Below the pieces are notes generated by a model. The model saw only the letters and a program-made list of their open reading frames with translations, searched no databases and was not told the origin of the DNA. A stretch of 64,000 nt of DNA from Gentiana macrophylla (Eukaryota > Streptophyta > Magnoliopsida > Gentianales > Gentianaceae). The stretch's first letter is position 1. Each line of letters begins with the position of its first letter. The DNA is taken from the NCBI GenBank assembly GCA_026214975.1, contig CM047815.1, positions 85,240,062-85,304,061 on the forward strand, written 5' to 3'. This document shows, piece after piece, positions 11,359 to 21,435 of this stretch. The translations under genes and the position numbers were made by a program.

Positions 11359-12010
11359 CTACGGTGGCTCGGAAGAAGCAAGAGCCGAGGTAAGAGCAGC
11401 CGCAGCACGGCAGGAGTACTCGGACACAATGTCCACTCCCTCCGAGAAGTCCTTCAAACGGTTGTCATAAACTGCACCTCACCCAGGCTTATGAAGAGCC
11501 TTGCTATGAAGGTTGTCCATGACAAAGTCGGCGACCTGACCCGTGGCATCATCCATGCCCAAAGATTATCCGTGGCTCAGGACCGGCATAAGCAGCAGCT
11601 TCAAAGCCTGAGTAAACTCCTCTGAAGCCTCATATTTTTGGATGGCCTCAGCAATCCAAGCTGGAATAGCAGCTTCCAGCTCGACCTTCCCAGTAAACTT
11701 CCCTCATGACTTAAGCTTAACCTCCAGAGCCCGGAATTGCTTCTAGAGAGCCTTGACCTCCTTATCACTGAATTCAACAAAGCCTGGTCTACCGCAGGTC
11801 GGCAACCCTCTTCTTCAAGACTCCAGTAATGGCTGAAAAGCTTGCCCAGCCCGGGGAAAACGTCCAGGCCAATCCAGGTTCCCTACAAGTGAGAAACACA
11901 ATCAAAGTACAAAACTCAAGTAAGAAAAGCAAGCTTGCGTATTCCATGGCCTTGAAGCCAGCGCCAGCTAGCTCCACATTAGTCATCCCAGATATCGGCT
12001 TCTGTTCCAC
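11359..12010 (-). pseudogene. Antisense ORF relic inside the gypsy-like element
   Basis: On the minus strand the C-terminal part reads as protein with only three internal stops over about 140 codons: KVELEAAIPAWIAEAIQ, YEASEEFTQALKLLLMPVL, MDDATGQVADFVMDNL, DFSEGVDIVSEY and a final stop at 11359-11361. Two of the stops are TGA where a Trp codon would fit (after VLSHG and after HKPG). The upstream part (12010-11789) is open in another frame and contains CTCACTTGTAG, which resembles an intron acceptor, so an intron is possible. I do not recognise the protein. Its antisense place before the 3' LTR resembles the extra antisense ORFs of Tat-lineage gypsy elements. That link is inference. Confidence 0.6.
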
Positions 12011-13354
12011 AGGCCGGGCTCAATAAAGTCTCCAGGACACACAATTTGAGCTTTGCATGTCCGGCTCAACAAGCATATGTTAACTAAAAAGTACATTGAG
12101 TCCACTTAATAGAATGGCATCATAGCCCGTCCGCTTAATAACGCGAGAAGTCAGTCCGACTTGGCCCAGCTCGCCATGCTTTTAAACAAGAAGTCAGCCC
12201 TAGCCTGGCTCTGCTCATTTTAAACTTTCACGTGAGAAGTCATTCCAACCTGGCCCTGCTCGCCGAGAAGCTTAACTCTAGAAGTCAGTCTGATAAGCCC
12301 TCGGGCAAATCTTTTATATACGTCCGACTCTAGCTCGACACCGTATTTAAAGCTTGCCCCCGAGCAAATCTTCTCAAAATTGTGTCCTTACGCTCTCAAG
12401 TCTGACGCGCTTAAAACCGGTCGCTATCTAAGCATGTCATCGACAGACTACGCTAATTGAGCCTTACGTTATCTCAGTAGATCGCTCTGCAATAGTCGCC
12501 TCGGAAAACGGTGTACCAAGTTGTTACAACTTTACACCATGACCTTCACTTACACGTTCAAAAGCTCAAAGAGTAGGGGGACATTGATGTGTCGAATCAG
12601 TCCAAGTCCCCTAGTTCCGGAAAGAGCCCATGGATCCGAACCTGGCCCATACGTAAGCCTAGAAATAGATAGGCCCATCGGCCCAGACAGTCCGCCCCTT
12701 AATAAGCCGGACCAAGCCAAGCACGATCAAGCCCACCTCGGACCATCACGATTCATGTCGTGATCCAAGGCAACAGAAATGAAGTAACAAGCAACTAGCT
12801 TGATACAAAGCACTGGGGGATCGACCCACTCGCCCCTCCAGTCCGCCATCCTTTAACGCGAACAAAGCCAATGCAACTAGGCAACAAAGTTCATAAACAA
12901 CGCTCTCATGCCTCAAAGATATCGGCTCACCAAAGGCTCTCGTTTCGCCAGCTCTTCAGCTCGCCACTCTAAGACCGATCTTGATTCGGCAGCTTCCCAG
13001 TTCGCCAGCTCGTCCAACAGCCTGGTGACAACCAACTCATGGCCATATAAATAACCGCGCACCCTTGATAGAAGGGGGCTCTCATCTTCAAAAAACTACG
13101 TAAATTTGGGCTTGATCCCTTACAAGTTAAGGGTACGTAGGCAGCCTTCTACGGCTTAGCTCATGATCACAAACACAACATTTTCTTGAGCGCCACCGCA
13201 TAACCACCATGGTGGGCTAAAACGCCTCGCATTCCACTAAGTCATTATAGAACTCCGCCAGATTGGCTGAATAAGCTGCGTATAAACTCTTTAAGTCCAG
13301 CGAAATGTGGCCGAGCAACCTTAAGCAGATCCGAGCTGATCTCAAAGGCTCAGT
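12011..13354. other. Non-coding interior of the gypsy-like element
   Basis: GC-richer than the flanks, with GCTCGCC, GTCCGAC and CAGCTCG words scattered throughout. GTACGTAGGCAGCCTTCTACGG near 13132-13153 echoes the GATACGTAGGCAGCTTGAG of the LTR. No gag or pol motif was seen on either strand. Confidence 0.5.
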
Positions 13355-13355
13355 T

Positions 13356-13372
13356 GGATCTGGGGGGGCTTA
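13356..13372 (+). promoter_or_regulatory. Polypurine tract
   Basis: GGATCTGGGGGGGCTTA sits immediately before the right LTR and would prime plus-strand synthesis. Confidence 0.7.
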
Positions 13373-14141
13373 TGACGATGCCAGAAATTGACCTTACACA
13401 TGTGTCACCTCTACATCAGCACAATAATAAATAAAGATAGAGAAAAGCCTTCATCAAAGGCCAGAACCCCCAGTACCCGAGCTGCATGAGCTCGGTCACC
13501 ATCCTCCGACCCCTCCAAGTCGGCCTGTACTTGTGATCAAACCTGCCTCTGCCCGACCCTATAGGTCGCCTCAAGTCCCTCTCGAACCAAACCTATTATG
13601 CACGCAAAGAATGCTGAAAGTGATCCCACTGGCTATTTTCCCCGACTTGCGTAGGTCGGCCCAAACATAGAAGGGTTCAGCCAGTTCAGCTCGGGCCATC
13701 TAAGTCAGCCAGAGTCTATCCTCAATCATATTTCCCACGTGTGTGATAATCAGATAAATATGGGAAGAATCCGTCATATTTCATACTCTAATTCTGACAG
13801 TCAAATATCTCCATAATTATCTCCAACAATTAAGGAGATTAAATCGTAATTATCTTTTCCTTAAGGAACACGAAATCCAGGCCCAACAAGGACAAGGCCC
13901 ATGCCGCCTTAGGGCATAACTCTCCTCTATATAAACCATCCCTAAGGAACTACAGAGACTTGATTCCAATACATGCATTGGATACGTAGGCAGCTTGAGA
14001 AATAACATCTCAAGTCTAGTCTAAACCACCTCCAAAACACCCCCCTCTTTTTAACGTTGTTATCATGTTCTTAAGGCTTTTGGCAGGTTATCTTTAGGAG
14101 AACGACCCTGGATTTATCATCGACGATTTTTGGAATCGTCA
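13373..14141 (+). repeat. 3' LTR of the coding-poor gypsy-like element
   Basis: 769 bp, colinear with the left LTR over its whole length. Differences are mostly substitutions with a few one-base indels, so this is not a very recent insertion. Confidence 0.9.
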
Positions 14142-14577
14142 CTATCCGTACATATTTGTGTGTATATATACATAAGTGTAATAAACATACGTCGGGAAAA
14201 TGAGGTGAAATAATAACATCAATAATGTGAATTAATAAAAGAAAAAAGTAATTAGTTTTCTTTTTCATAAATACTATAAATAAAAAAAAAATACAATGAC
14301 GAACCAATATGTCTTCCAAAAATCAAAACGTAATTCTCAAACACAACGTTCCAACTCGTTGAACCGCTTACAGAAAAACCCGATGAAAAAAACTTAGAGA
14401 AAGATAAAAGTGTATGATTTTTCAAATGTTGAGAGAAATCTAAAAATCTAAACAATCAAGGAACTATCAGCTTTTAGCTAAAGAAGAAGCATCACAACAT
14501 TTTCTTTGAAAATTATACATTGAATACTTTCCTACATAAAATCCTCTGTGCTCACTCCGAGAACCTTGACACAAAGT
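14142..14577. other. AT-rich spacer, nothing recognised
   Basis: No gene, repeat or RNA supported. The minus-strand open frames (14071-14319, 14252-14455) have low-complexity composition. Confidence 0.4.
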
Positions 14578-16143
14578 CCCCCTACATTGCAAATTTAGTC
14601 CTGTAACTGAACACGTTTTGCATTTTATGTCCTGGTTTTTGTCCGATCACAATTTTGGTACTTTAAGTGGTTTTTTTTTGCAAAACTGGTTATGAACGTC
14701 GGAAAATGCTGACTGGACAACTTTTCCGGCCCCAAAAAAATCACGTCATCCGAAATTGACATGTCAGCAGACACATCAACACTACTTTCCACGTCGGCAT
14801 TCTTTTTGCAAAGAATAAAATGTTATTACTTAAAGGATTCAAACCAACAACCTAAAGACTAAAAAATCTAAGAACTTGGCCATCCGAGCTACAACCAAAT
14901 ATGTTGTATAAGACGGAGAATATTACTCAATGACATGTTTAGTATAAAAATATTATAGAGAATCTAATCATAAAAACATTTTTTTTATAAACTATAGATA
15001 GTATTTATTACATATGGTGATACATTTATTGAATGTTTTTAAGTAATATGGGAGGTTCTTAATTTTTTATTGTTCTTTTTTTTTTTTTTTTATGTATTTT
15101 CGTAAAGATGCAATATATTCTTGTCATGTCATGTTCTTCATTTCTTCAAACCTTTTTTCATAGGCATTAAACTGAATAATTAATTAAATTAACAAATGAA
15201 ACATTAAAATGAAAGTATTGATTTTAATTATTCTCATTAAACAAAAGCAAGTTCTTGACTAAATGACACAAAAGGAAATATTAATTACTCCGATTATAGC
15301 TAATGATCTTTGTTATGATCGATCTAAACAACAATTAACTTTAACATGATGTAATAGAAAACATTGAATGATATTACATTTCATCAAAGGTACATAGTAC
15401 CATTGTCACATAACATTGCATGATTCAAAGATGTTAGAATGATTCATTAAATTACGAGATGCATTGTGTTAGGGTTTTTATAACAGTAAAGATAGAGAAA
15501 GAAACTAACCGGGAAATTAGTAGTGGTACTAGTACCCTAATACTTCAATGTTGCAAAACCGTATCATCTAGCTGTCTTTTCATCCTTGTCATAACTACCT
15601 TAAATTAACAAATTTGAGAAAAAATAAGGATATATTAAGTCACATACATTATACAATATATATTATATATAAAAAAACAATAAAATATTAAGAACCTCCC
15701 ATTTTACTTAAAATAAACATTCAATAAATGTATCACCACGTGTAATCAATATTATATATGATTAGATTCTCTATAATATTTTTATTCTAAACATGTCTTT
15801 AAGTAATATACTATGTCTTGTACAATATATTTGGTTATAGTCCTAAGAATTTTAGTTTTAGGTTTGTAGGTTCGAATCCCTTGACTAGCAAAATTTTATT
15901 CTTTGCAACAAAAAAAAAATGTTCACGTGGAAAGTGGTGTTGATGTGTCTGCTGACATGTCAATTTTGGATGATGTGGCATTTTTTTTGTCAGAAAAGTT
16001 GTCCAGTCAACATTTTCCGGCGTTCAGGACCATTTTTGCAAAAACTAACCACTTAAAGGATCAAATTTGTGACCGGAAAAAAAACAGGACCAAAATTACA
16101 AAACCTGTTTAGTTACAGGACTAAATTTGCAATTTAGCCCCCA
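14578..16143. mobile_element. Long terminal-inverted-repeat (fold-back or MULE-like) element
   Basis: The left arm (14578-15075) and right arm (15668-16143) are reverse complements of each other at about 80% or better by eye, ending CCCCCTACATTGCAAATTT on the left and AAATTTGCAATTTAGCCCCC on the right. Matching blocks include ATGTCAGCAGACACATCAAC against GTTGATGTGTCTGCTGACAT, and GGGAGGTTCTTAA against TTAAGAACCTCCC. The middle ~590 bp has no transposase. Arms of about 0.5 kb are typical of Mutator-like or fold-back elements. Flanks are ACACAAAGT and ATAGAAGTA, so no clear 8-9 bp duplication is left. Confidence 0.8.
14835..14891 (-). repeat. tRNA-like A/B-box module in the left inverted arm
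   Basis: Minus strand: TAGCTCGGATGGCCAAG (plus 14875-14891) resembles a pol III A box, and GGTTTGAATCC (plus 14835-14845) a B box, at tRNA-like distance. The right arm has GGTTCGAATCC at 15869-15879 in the opposite direction. The A box there is decayed. No cloverleaf can be closed, so this is a tRNA-like relic and not a tRNA gene. Confidence 0.5.
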
Positions 16144-16504
16144 TAGAAGTATAAACATATTTTTCTCTCTTGCATACTTGAACTCCACATCTCCCAACAA
16201 ATAATCCCTCTTCTTTTGACTAGCACGACAGTTAAATGGAAACCGGGCAGTAATATGATCTTCTCCAGAATCCATCTGTTTTTATGTGCCCAAGATTCTG
16301 AGTATATATTCATATTAAATAATTCCTTATCATCAAAAGAATCTTCTTAAGCAATATATATTTCCCTTTGCTCATTTCCCATGGAATACATAAGTAGCAA
16401 AATACCCTTCCCATCTAGCAAAAGAGTACGTGGCAAAATCGGGTTCTCGTTAGCCTGTAAATGCTCCTTAAGGACCAACTCAATACCATTTGTTGCCAAG
16501 ATAT
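16144..16504. other. Spacer, nothing recognised
   Basis: AT-rich sequence between the inverted-repeat element and element A, without a supported gene or repeat. Confidence 0.4.
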
Positions 16505-16509
16505 AAAAC

Positions 16510-16837
16510 TATTAGTTAATGGGCCAAAGCCCAATCTTGATCCCAATTTGTTTTTTCCCACATCGTGAGGTTTGGGGATGGTTGCCAACATTATTTTATT
16601 TAAATACGCATTTAACCTTTTGTTTTAAGATGTGCCAATTTTTGATTTTGTATTTAGTCTTCAGGAGAATTGTATCTTTTGTATTTTTTCACTATAGTAA
16701 TATTTTCTCTTTTCGCCTATGGATTAGTCGGCATATTGCCGGAATCTACGTAAATTTGGTGTTTTATCTTTTCTCTTTCCGTAGTTATTTTTCATTACCG
16801 TCATTAAGGGCTATCGCTCAGTTTGTTTTTTCTAACA
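16510..16837 (+). repeat. 5' LTR of element A
   Basis: 328 bp beginning TATTAGTTAATGGGCC (TG mutated to TA) and ending TTTTTTCTAACA. It lacks a ~45-bp stretch around CTCAATTGCCTTAGC that the 3' LTR keeps. The open frame 16519-16899 is LTR plus leader and not a gene. Confidence 0.88.
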
Positions 16838-16840
16838 AAC

Positions 16841-16857
16841 TGGTATTAGAGCTGAGG
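16841..16857 (+). promoter_or_regulatory. Primer binding site of element A
   Basis: TGGTATTAGAGCTGAGG, three bases after the LTR, is the initiator tRNA-Met primer site with one change (TATCAG to TATTAG). Confidence 0.8.
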
Positions 16858-16885
16858 TTCTTCGAGTTTTTGAAAATTAGCCAGC

Positions 16886-17690
16886 ATGACGGTAACTAAG
16901 TATTATTTTTAGAAGTTCAATAGAAACGTCAACTTTGGGATGTGGCAATTGAAGATGGAGGACATGCTGATTCAGGAGGGTTTCGATATTGCGCTGCTTG
17001 GTAATGAGAAAAAGCCTGAGAAAATGTCGGATGAGGAGTTTGATGGTCTCGACAAGAAGGCCATGTCAAGTATCGTCTTATGACTTTCATGAGGTTTTAA
17101 GAGAGACAACCATTGAGGTTACTGCTAAGGATTGAGAAAAAATTAAAATCCTTGTATATGAAGAAAACAATGGAGAATAGACTTTATTTAAAGCAGAGTT
17201 TGTGTATGCTTCGTATGTATAAAGAGTCATCTATATTATTGCACTTCGATAAATTTGATTCTCTGCTTATGGATTTGAGTAATATAGATTCTAAGATAGA
17301 TGATGAGGATCGGGCTCTGTTGTTATTGTGTTCGCTTCCCCATTCGTTTAAGAATTTTTAGAAACAATTCTTTATGCTAAGGATACTATTTCTTACAAGA
17401 AAATTAAGTCGATTTTAAAATCGAAAGAGCAAATTGATAAAGACATAACATCGAGGGAGCGTAGTAGTCATACAGCGTCTTTGGTAATTCGGGCGATCAA
17501 ATAAGAAGGATGTAGATAGTGAAAATTTTGTTTTGAATCCCAGACATAAAGATTTGACGTACAATTATTGTAAAAAGATTGGGCATTTCAAATCTAGTTG
17601 CTTTCGACTTAAGAACAACGAAAAGCTTGAATAAAAAGAGCATGGTAAAGAGTTTGGTCCGGCAGAATCGTAGAAGATGAGAGTGATGGA
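16886..17690 (+). pseudogene. gag of element A (Tork/Tnt1-like)
   Basis: From ATG at 16886 the frame shows KFNRNVNFGMWQLKMEDML, QEGFDIALLG, MSDEEFDGLDKKAMSSIVL, then after a shift [15 protein letters not shown] and [39 protein letters not shown] and a zinc-knuckle region near 17560 reading YNYCKKIGHFKSSC. The order matches Tnt1-type gag. Defects: a stop at codon 9, a stop after SSIVL, a frameshift before the middle block, and the first knuckle Cys changed to Tyr (TGC to TAC). Intact gag would package the element RNA. This copy could not make a full one. Confidence 0.88.
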
Positions 17691-17729
17691 GATATTTTCT
17701 TTGCTAATGATAAATTAAGGTCAACAGAT

Positions 17730-18190
17730 GAACGGATCTTGGATTCTGGTTGCACATATCATATGTGACCCAATAGAGAATGGTTTTCCATGTATGATTC
17801 AGTTCAAGGTGGAGTTGTTTCGTTGGCAACGGTGCAGTTTGCAAAGTTGTGGGTACTGGTACAGTTAGAATCAAGACTCATGATAGTGTTGTCAGAATAC
17901 TTAAGAAAGTCAGACATGTTCCAGATTTGAAGAAAAATCTCATCTCGTTGGGTGCACTTGAGACTCTTGGATTGAGGTACACCGCTGAAGGTGGAGTTCT
18001 GAAGCTAATTAAATGTGTTCTTGTTGTCATGATAGCTTGCAGGTCTGGTGGTTTGTATGTTTTGCAGGGATCCACAGTCATTAGCACTTCTGCAATCCCT
18101 ACATCATCTCATTCAGGATTTGATTTTACGAAGCGTCGTCCATTTTCTATGTTCAAGCGGTGCTTAGACTTGTTTGACATTATTTGATGA
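17730..18190 (+). pseudogene. Protease and gag-pre-integrase remnant of element A
   Basis: RILDSGCTYHM near 17733-17767 is the aspartic protease active site (DSG intact), followed at once by a stop. Then the frame 17849-18187 gives VRHVPDLKKNLISLGALE and GGLYVLQGST, the stretch that precedes the integrase zinc finger. The sequence then drops to the 3' tail without the HHCC finger or the integrase core. Gene content ends at the same point in element B. Confidence 0.85.
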
Positions 18191-18260
18191 TTTTGAAGTT
18201 TGTGGAGAAAGGGTACTATTACTATTTGTGAATGTTGGCATTTATCCCAAGGTGGAGATT

Positions 18261-18630
18261 TGTTAGTTAATGGGACAAAGCCCAATTTTGATCCCAATTT
18301 GTTTTTCCCCACGTCGTGAGGTTTGTGAATGGTTGCCAACATTATTTTATTTGGATAGGCATTTAGCCTTTTGTTTTAAGATGTGTCAATTTGTACAAAA
18401 TTAAGTTAAAATCTCAATTGCCTTAGCTATTTTGGTTTTTGTATTTAGGCTTCAGGAGAGTTGTATATTTTTTATTTCTCTACTATAGTAATATTTTCTC
18501 TTTCGTCCGTGGATTAGTCGGCATATTTTCGGAAACCACATAAATTTGATATTGTGTCTTTTTTCTTCCGTTGTTATTTTGCGTTACCATCGTTAAGGGC
18601 TATCGCTCGATTTGTTTTTCCTAATCAACA
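18261..18630 (+). repeat. 3' LTR of element A
   Basis: 370 bp, TGTTAGTTAATGGGAC to CTAATCAACA. A purine tract (GGTGGAGATT) precedes it. Similar to the 377-bp LTRs of element B. Confidence 0.88.
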
Positions 18631-18684
18631 AAAACCGATTTTTTTTTGTCACTAAAGCAAATGCTAACCCAACATTTAATGTTA

Positions 18685-19384
18685 CCTCCAAGCTAAGTTG
18701 CACGGACACTCCGTTTAGCCGGCGTGTCCCGTGTCGGACACGCACCGGACACGGACACGCCTCGGACACGCCGGACACCGTGTCGGACACACCATCGGGC
18801 TGAATTGGAATTTTTGAAAAATTTGGACACGCGTGTCGGACACGCCATTGGGCGAATCGAATTTGAAAAAAAAATTGACACTGTGTCCGAAAAAATAAAC
18901 AATTTTACTAGATTTTGGACACTTTTCTACTTAAAACGACATAGTTTCAGATGATGAAGATGATGTTGAAATATAACATTATATATGATGCTACTCTTCC
19001 ATCTTTTGCAGTACTATTTTATGTATAAAATGGCTTTGAAATTTGAAGAAAGCTATGTATTTTTCATAATTACTTTGAAAATTATAAGTATAATGTTTTG
19101 TAATTTGGAGTGTGAGCTCATGAAAGCACTAAAAGTGTTGAATGTATGATAATATTATTAGTTACTTGCTTGGAGTCAAATTTATCATTTAGTCCCTATA
19201 TTTTTTGTAATTGCATTTTAGTCACTACATTTTTTGATAATTACATTTTAGTCCCTATATTTTTAATATTTATATTTTGACCCCCGCACCCGTGTCCTGT
19301 TTTTTTTAAAACTCCCGTATCCCCGTGTCGCGTGTCCTCGAATCCGTGTCCCCGTATCCGTGTCCGTGCAACCTAGCCTCCAAG
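18685..19384. mobile_element. Non-autonomous hAT-like element with GGACACG-rich ends and TSD CCTCCAAG
   Basis: CCTCCAAG stands at 18685-18692 and at 19377-19384. Between them the 684-bp insert starts CTAAGTTGCACGGACAC and ends GTGTCCGTGCAACCTAG, terminal inverted repeats of about 17 bp. The 8-bp duplication is what hAT transposases leave. Both ends are packed with GGACACG/CGTGTCC words (18700-18860 and 19287-19366), possible subterminal transposase-binding sites. There is no transposase frame, so it would need one in trans. The short open frames on both strands are by-products of the GC-rich repeat. Confidence 0.85.
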
Positions 19385-20499
19385 TTTGTCATGTGTGCAC
19401 CAATGTCTATCAAACCTGGAATCTAGCGTGTCCTCCGGACAAACCCTCATTGTCAAGCTTCTTGACCAGTCTTCAAAACCAAGCCGGTTCCTATCTACTG
19501 CAAAATCATCAGAGTATATGGTCCCATTAATCTCAATTCTTATCACTCATATTGTTTATTTAATCTATAACTCAACCTCTAATGTTTGTTGGAGTTTTTG
19601 GCTTAATTTGAGGTTGGAAGTTGGAACAAGTGGCGAACCGTCCTATGCAGACTCAATTTAGAATGACTTACGAAATGAATTCACTGGAACTAAAAACAGT
19701 TTTGAAAACTACTAAGATATTAATTGTCATTAGGCTTCTGAATCACTCGATTCCGATATCAGATGAATGAGAAATTAATGCCTAAATGTAGAGTGATTTA
19801 TGTGGGTGTTGTAAAGGAAATGTGTTCCATTTGTCCCACATAGGTAATGAAACTCAAGAATACTCGCTATTTAAGTAGGAGGGTTACATTAAGAGGCAAG
19901 CCCCAAGGGGCAAGATAATTTTGTAAATGAGGGAAGACGTATATGCTTGTTGGTTCAGAACACCACATGCACTTCGAAAATTAAGGATTCATGTACAGAA
20001 CATGAATCAGTTTGGCTCATGAACAGAAAATGAACCAGTGCTTCCTGCGAAATTCTGCTTCTTTGAATAGATGTACCTTGGCTCATGAACAGAAAATGAA
20101 CCAGTGCTTCCTGCGAAATTCTGCTTCTTTGAATAGATGTACCTCCAGTACTGAATGAAAAAGAGATAGAAAAATCATTTGCATACATTACCAAAACTTT
20201 GTAGAATTTCTTACTGAAGTTCCACAATCTGAACAAGGTAAATATTGTTGTATCTTGGTAGACTTTTTTCCATAACCGTGGGCATATAATCAGAGCAATA
20301 AAGTCTTAAGGACTTCGTTCTACGCACCTCAGTCTAAACAATAAGTTCTCGCATTTACTGTTGTTTTCTGTCATTCAATTCTGTATGCAATTTTGTATGT
20401 GTATGAATATGAAATACATGTTCTGCAAAAAGTGTCTTCATTTCTATTTTTGAATATTGCCTTTTGTGTTTTGGAAAGTTTCTATAAATAGTAAAACAG
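19385..20499. other. Spacer, no gene recognised
   Basis: AT-rich sequence with one clear tandem duplication (listed separately). The frame 19386-19661 matches no known family. Confidence 0.4.
20012..20143 (+). repeat. Perfect 66-bp tandem duplication
   Basis: The unit begins TTGGCTCATGAACAGAAAAT and ends GAATAGATGTACC. Both copies are identical base for base, which points to a recent event or an assembly artefact. The 93-residue minus-strand open frame here owes its internal repeat to it. Confidence 0.9.
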
Positions 20500-21060
20500 A
20501 ATACTATAAAAGGAAATCAGAGATTTGTCTCCAACAATGTTGGCGAGCTTGCATATCAGTTGAAACTACCGTCTTCCTTGTCAACTGTCCATTATGTCAT
20601 CCATGTCTCTCTTTTGAGAAATTTTATTTCAGGTTTGCATCAGATGATTGAACTAGCACCGGAATCACTTCGGATGAATCTCTCTTATGACGGACATGTT
20701 AGTCAAATTTTTGAAAGGAATGAGGAGATTGTTGGTTGGAAAATAGTTTTTATGGTCAAGATCTTTTATTCTGATCGCATTGAGCAAGAGGATACTTGGG
20801 TGCAGGGGCGGATGTACCTTAGTGCTTGGGGGGGCAAGCGCCCCCCTTAGATCCGGAAAACACACTATTATGTATGTTGTGTATTTTTTTTTGCCCCTCC
20901 TAAAAATTTACACTCGCCCTTAGTATCGCCCCCCCTCACCCGGGATCCTGCGTCCGCCACTGCTTGGGTGACCGAATCCGAGATGCGAGAGATTTATCCT
21001 ACCATGTTTCCTTCTCTGTGTTTGTTCATTTTACGGAACAAAACCCTCTTAAATAGGTGA
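20500..21060 (+). pseudogene. C-terminal end of a Ty3/gypsy (chromovirus-type) polyprotein, split by a MITE
   Basis: The frame reads VGELAYQLKLPSSLSTVH, HVSLLRNF, LSYDGHVSQIFERNEEIV and IFYSDRIEQEDTW. After the MITE it continues in frame with VTESEMREIYPTMFP and stops at 21058-21060. This is the conserved tail of plant chromovirus integrases (LP..LS.VH.VFHVS.LR; RIEEATWE.E..MR..YP). Reverse transcriptase and most of integrase are missing to the left. The MITE insertion alone would end the protein early. Confidence 0.88.
20795..20970. mobile_element. 160-bp hAT-type MITE with TSD CTTGGGTG
   Basis: CTTGGGTG occurs at 20795-20802 and 20963-20970. The insert (20803-20962) begins CAGGGGCGGATG and ends GCGTCCGCCACTG, imperfect terminal inverted repeats with the CAGNGGCGGA start common in plant hAT MITEs. 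Removing the insert plus one duplication restores the gypsy reading frame exactly, which confirms both boundaries. No coding capacity. Confidence 0.95.
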
Positions 21061-21063
21061 GAA

Positions 21064-21435
21064 TGTAATGACCCAAACATATCTATGACTTTTCATTTTT
21101 AAGTCACCGTTGCAGTTGTGGCCTCAGGTCTTGTGTTTATGAAGGCATGATATAATGAACTTTACCACTTTATCATCGTATTTCAAAGCCCTAATGTTGT
21201 ATACAAGGTTTCATCCGTTACATATCATCAAAACACATTCATTTCGTCTCCAATTCACAGAAAAAAGGCAGTAATGCGTATCCTCGCAACACCCGGAGAA
21301 CAATCCAACATTGAATTTCGCAATTCTCAATCTGTGTTTCTCGGTTTCCAATACTCATACGGACGAGAACAAATGTTTCTATCTTAATTTCAGTTCTATC
21401 AATGTCTAATCGTAAATATGCTTTTTCTCTTAGGT
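21064..21435 (+). repeat. Start of the chromovirus 3' LTR (probable)
   Basis: TGTAATGACCCAAAC begins four bases after the polyprotein stop, preceded by the purine-rich AGGTGAGAA. A TGTAATGACC head is common in Tekay/Del-like chromovirus LTRs. Element C inserts at 21436. The rest may resume at 35704, but the LTR end was not found. Confidence 0.55.

Larger units (their letters stand above)
9656..14146 (+). mobile_element. Coding-poor Ty3/gypsy-like element (LARD type) with two LTRs
   Basis: Direct repeats at 9661-10428 and 13373-14141 both begin TGACGATGCCAGAAATTGACC and end TTTTTGGAATCGTCA, so each LTR has TGACGAT/ATCGTCA inverted ends. A GGCGC-type primer site follows the left LTR, and the tract TCTGGGGGGGCTTA precedes the right one. 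Flanks read CTATA (9656-9660) and CTATC (14142-14146), a target duplication matching at four of five bases. The 2.9-kb interior has no gag or pol. Its only gene-like content is a broken antisense frame at 11359-12010. This fits a large non-autonomous derivative, perhaps of the Tat lineage, where antisense extra ORFs are known. Confidence 0.85.
16505..18635 (+). mobile_element. Element A: gag-only Tork-type copia derivative with TSD AAAAC
   Basis: LTRs at 16510-16837 and 18261-18630, flanked by AAAAC at 16505-16509 and 18631-18635. The 1.42-kb interior has a primer site, gag, the first part of protease and of the region after it, then jumps straight to the purine tract AAGGTGGAGATT. Integrase, reverse transcriptase and RNase H are missing. 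Element B (38685-42451) has the same interior and the same junction, so the deleted form itself seems to have transposed, using proteins from a complete relative. Confidence 0.9.

Noticed and set aside
14835..14891. A tRNA gene on the minus strand
   Set aside because: Only the A and B boxes are recognisable; acceptor and anticodon stems cannot be paired.
16519..16899. 126-residue hydrophobic frame as a membrane protein
   Set aside because: It is LTR and leader of element A; hydrophobicity comes from T-rich sequence.
18700..18860. GGACACG repeats as a possible CRISPR array
   Set aside because: Units are short, uneven and abut without unique spacers, and they lie inside a transposable element with its own target duplication in a plant genome.
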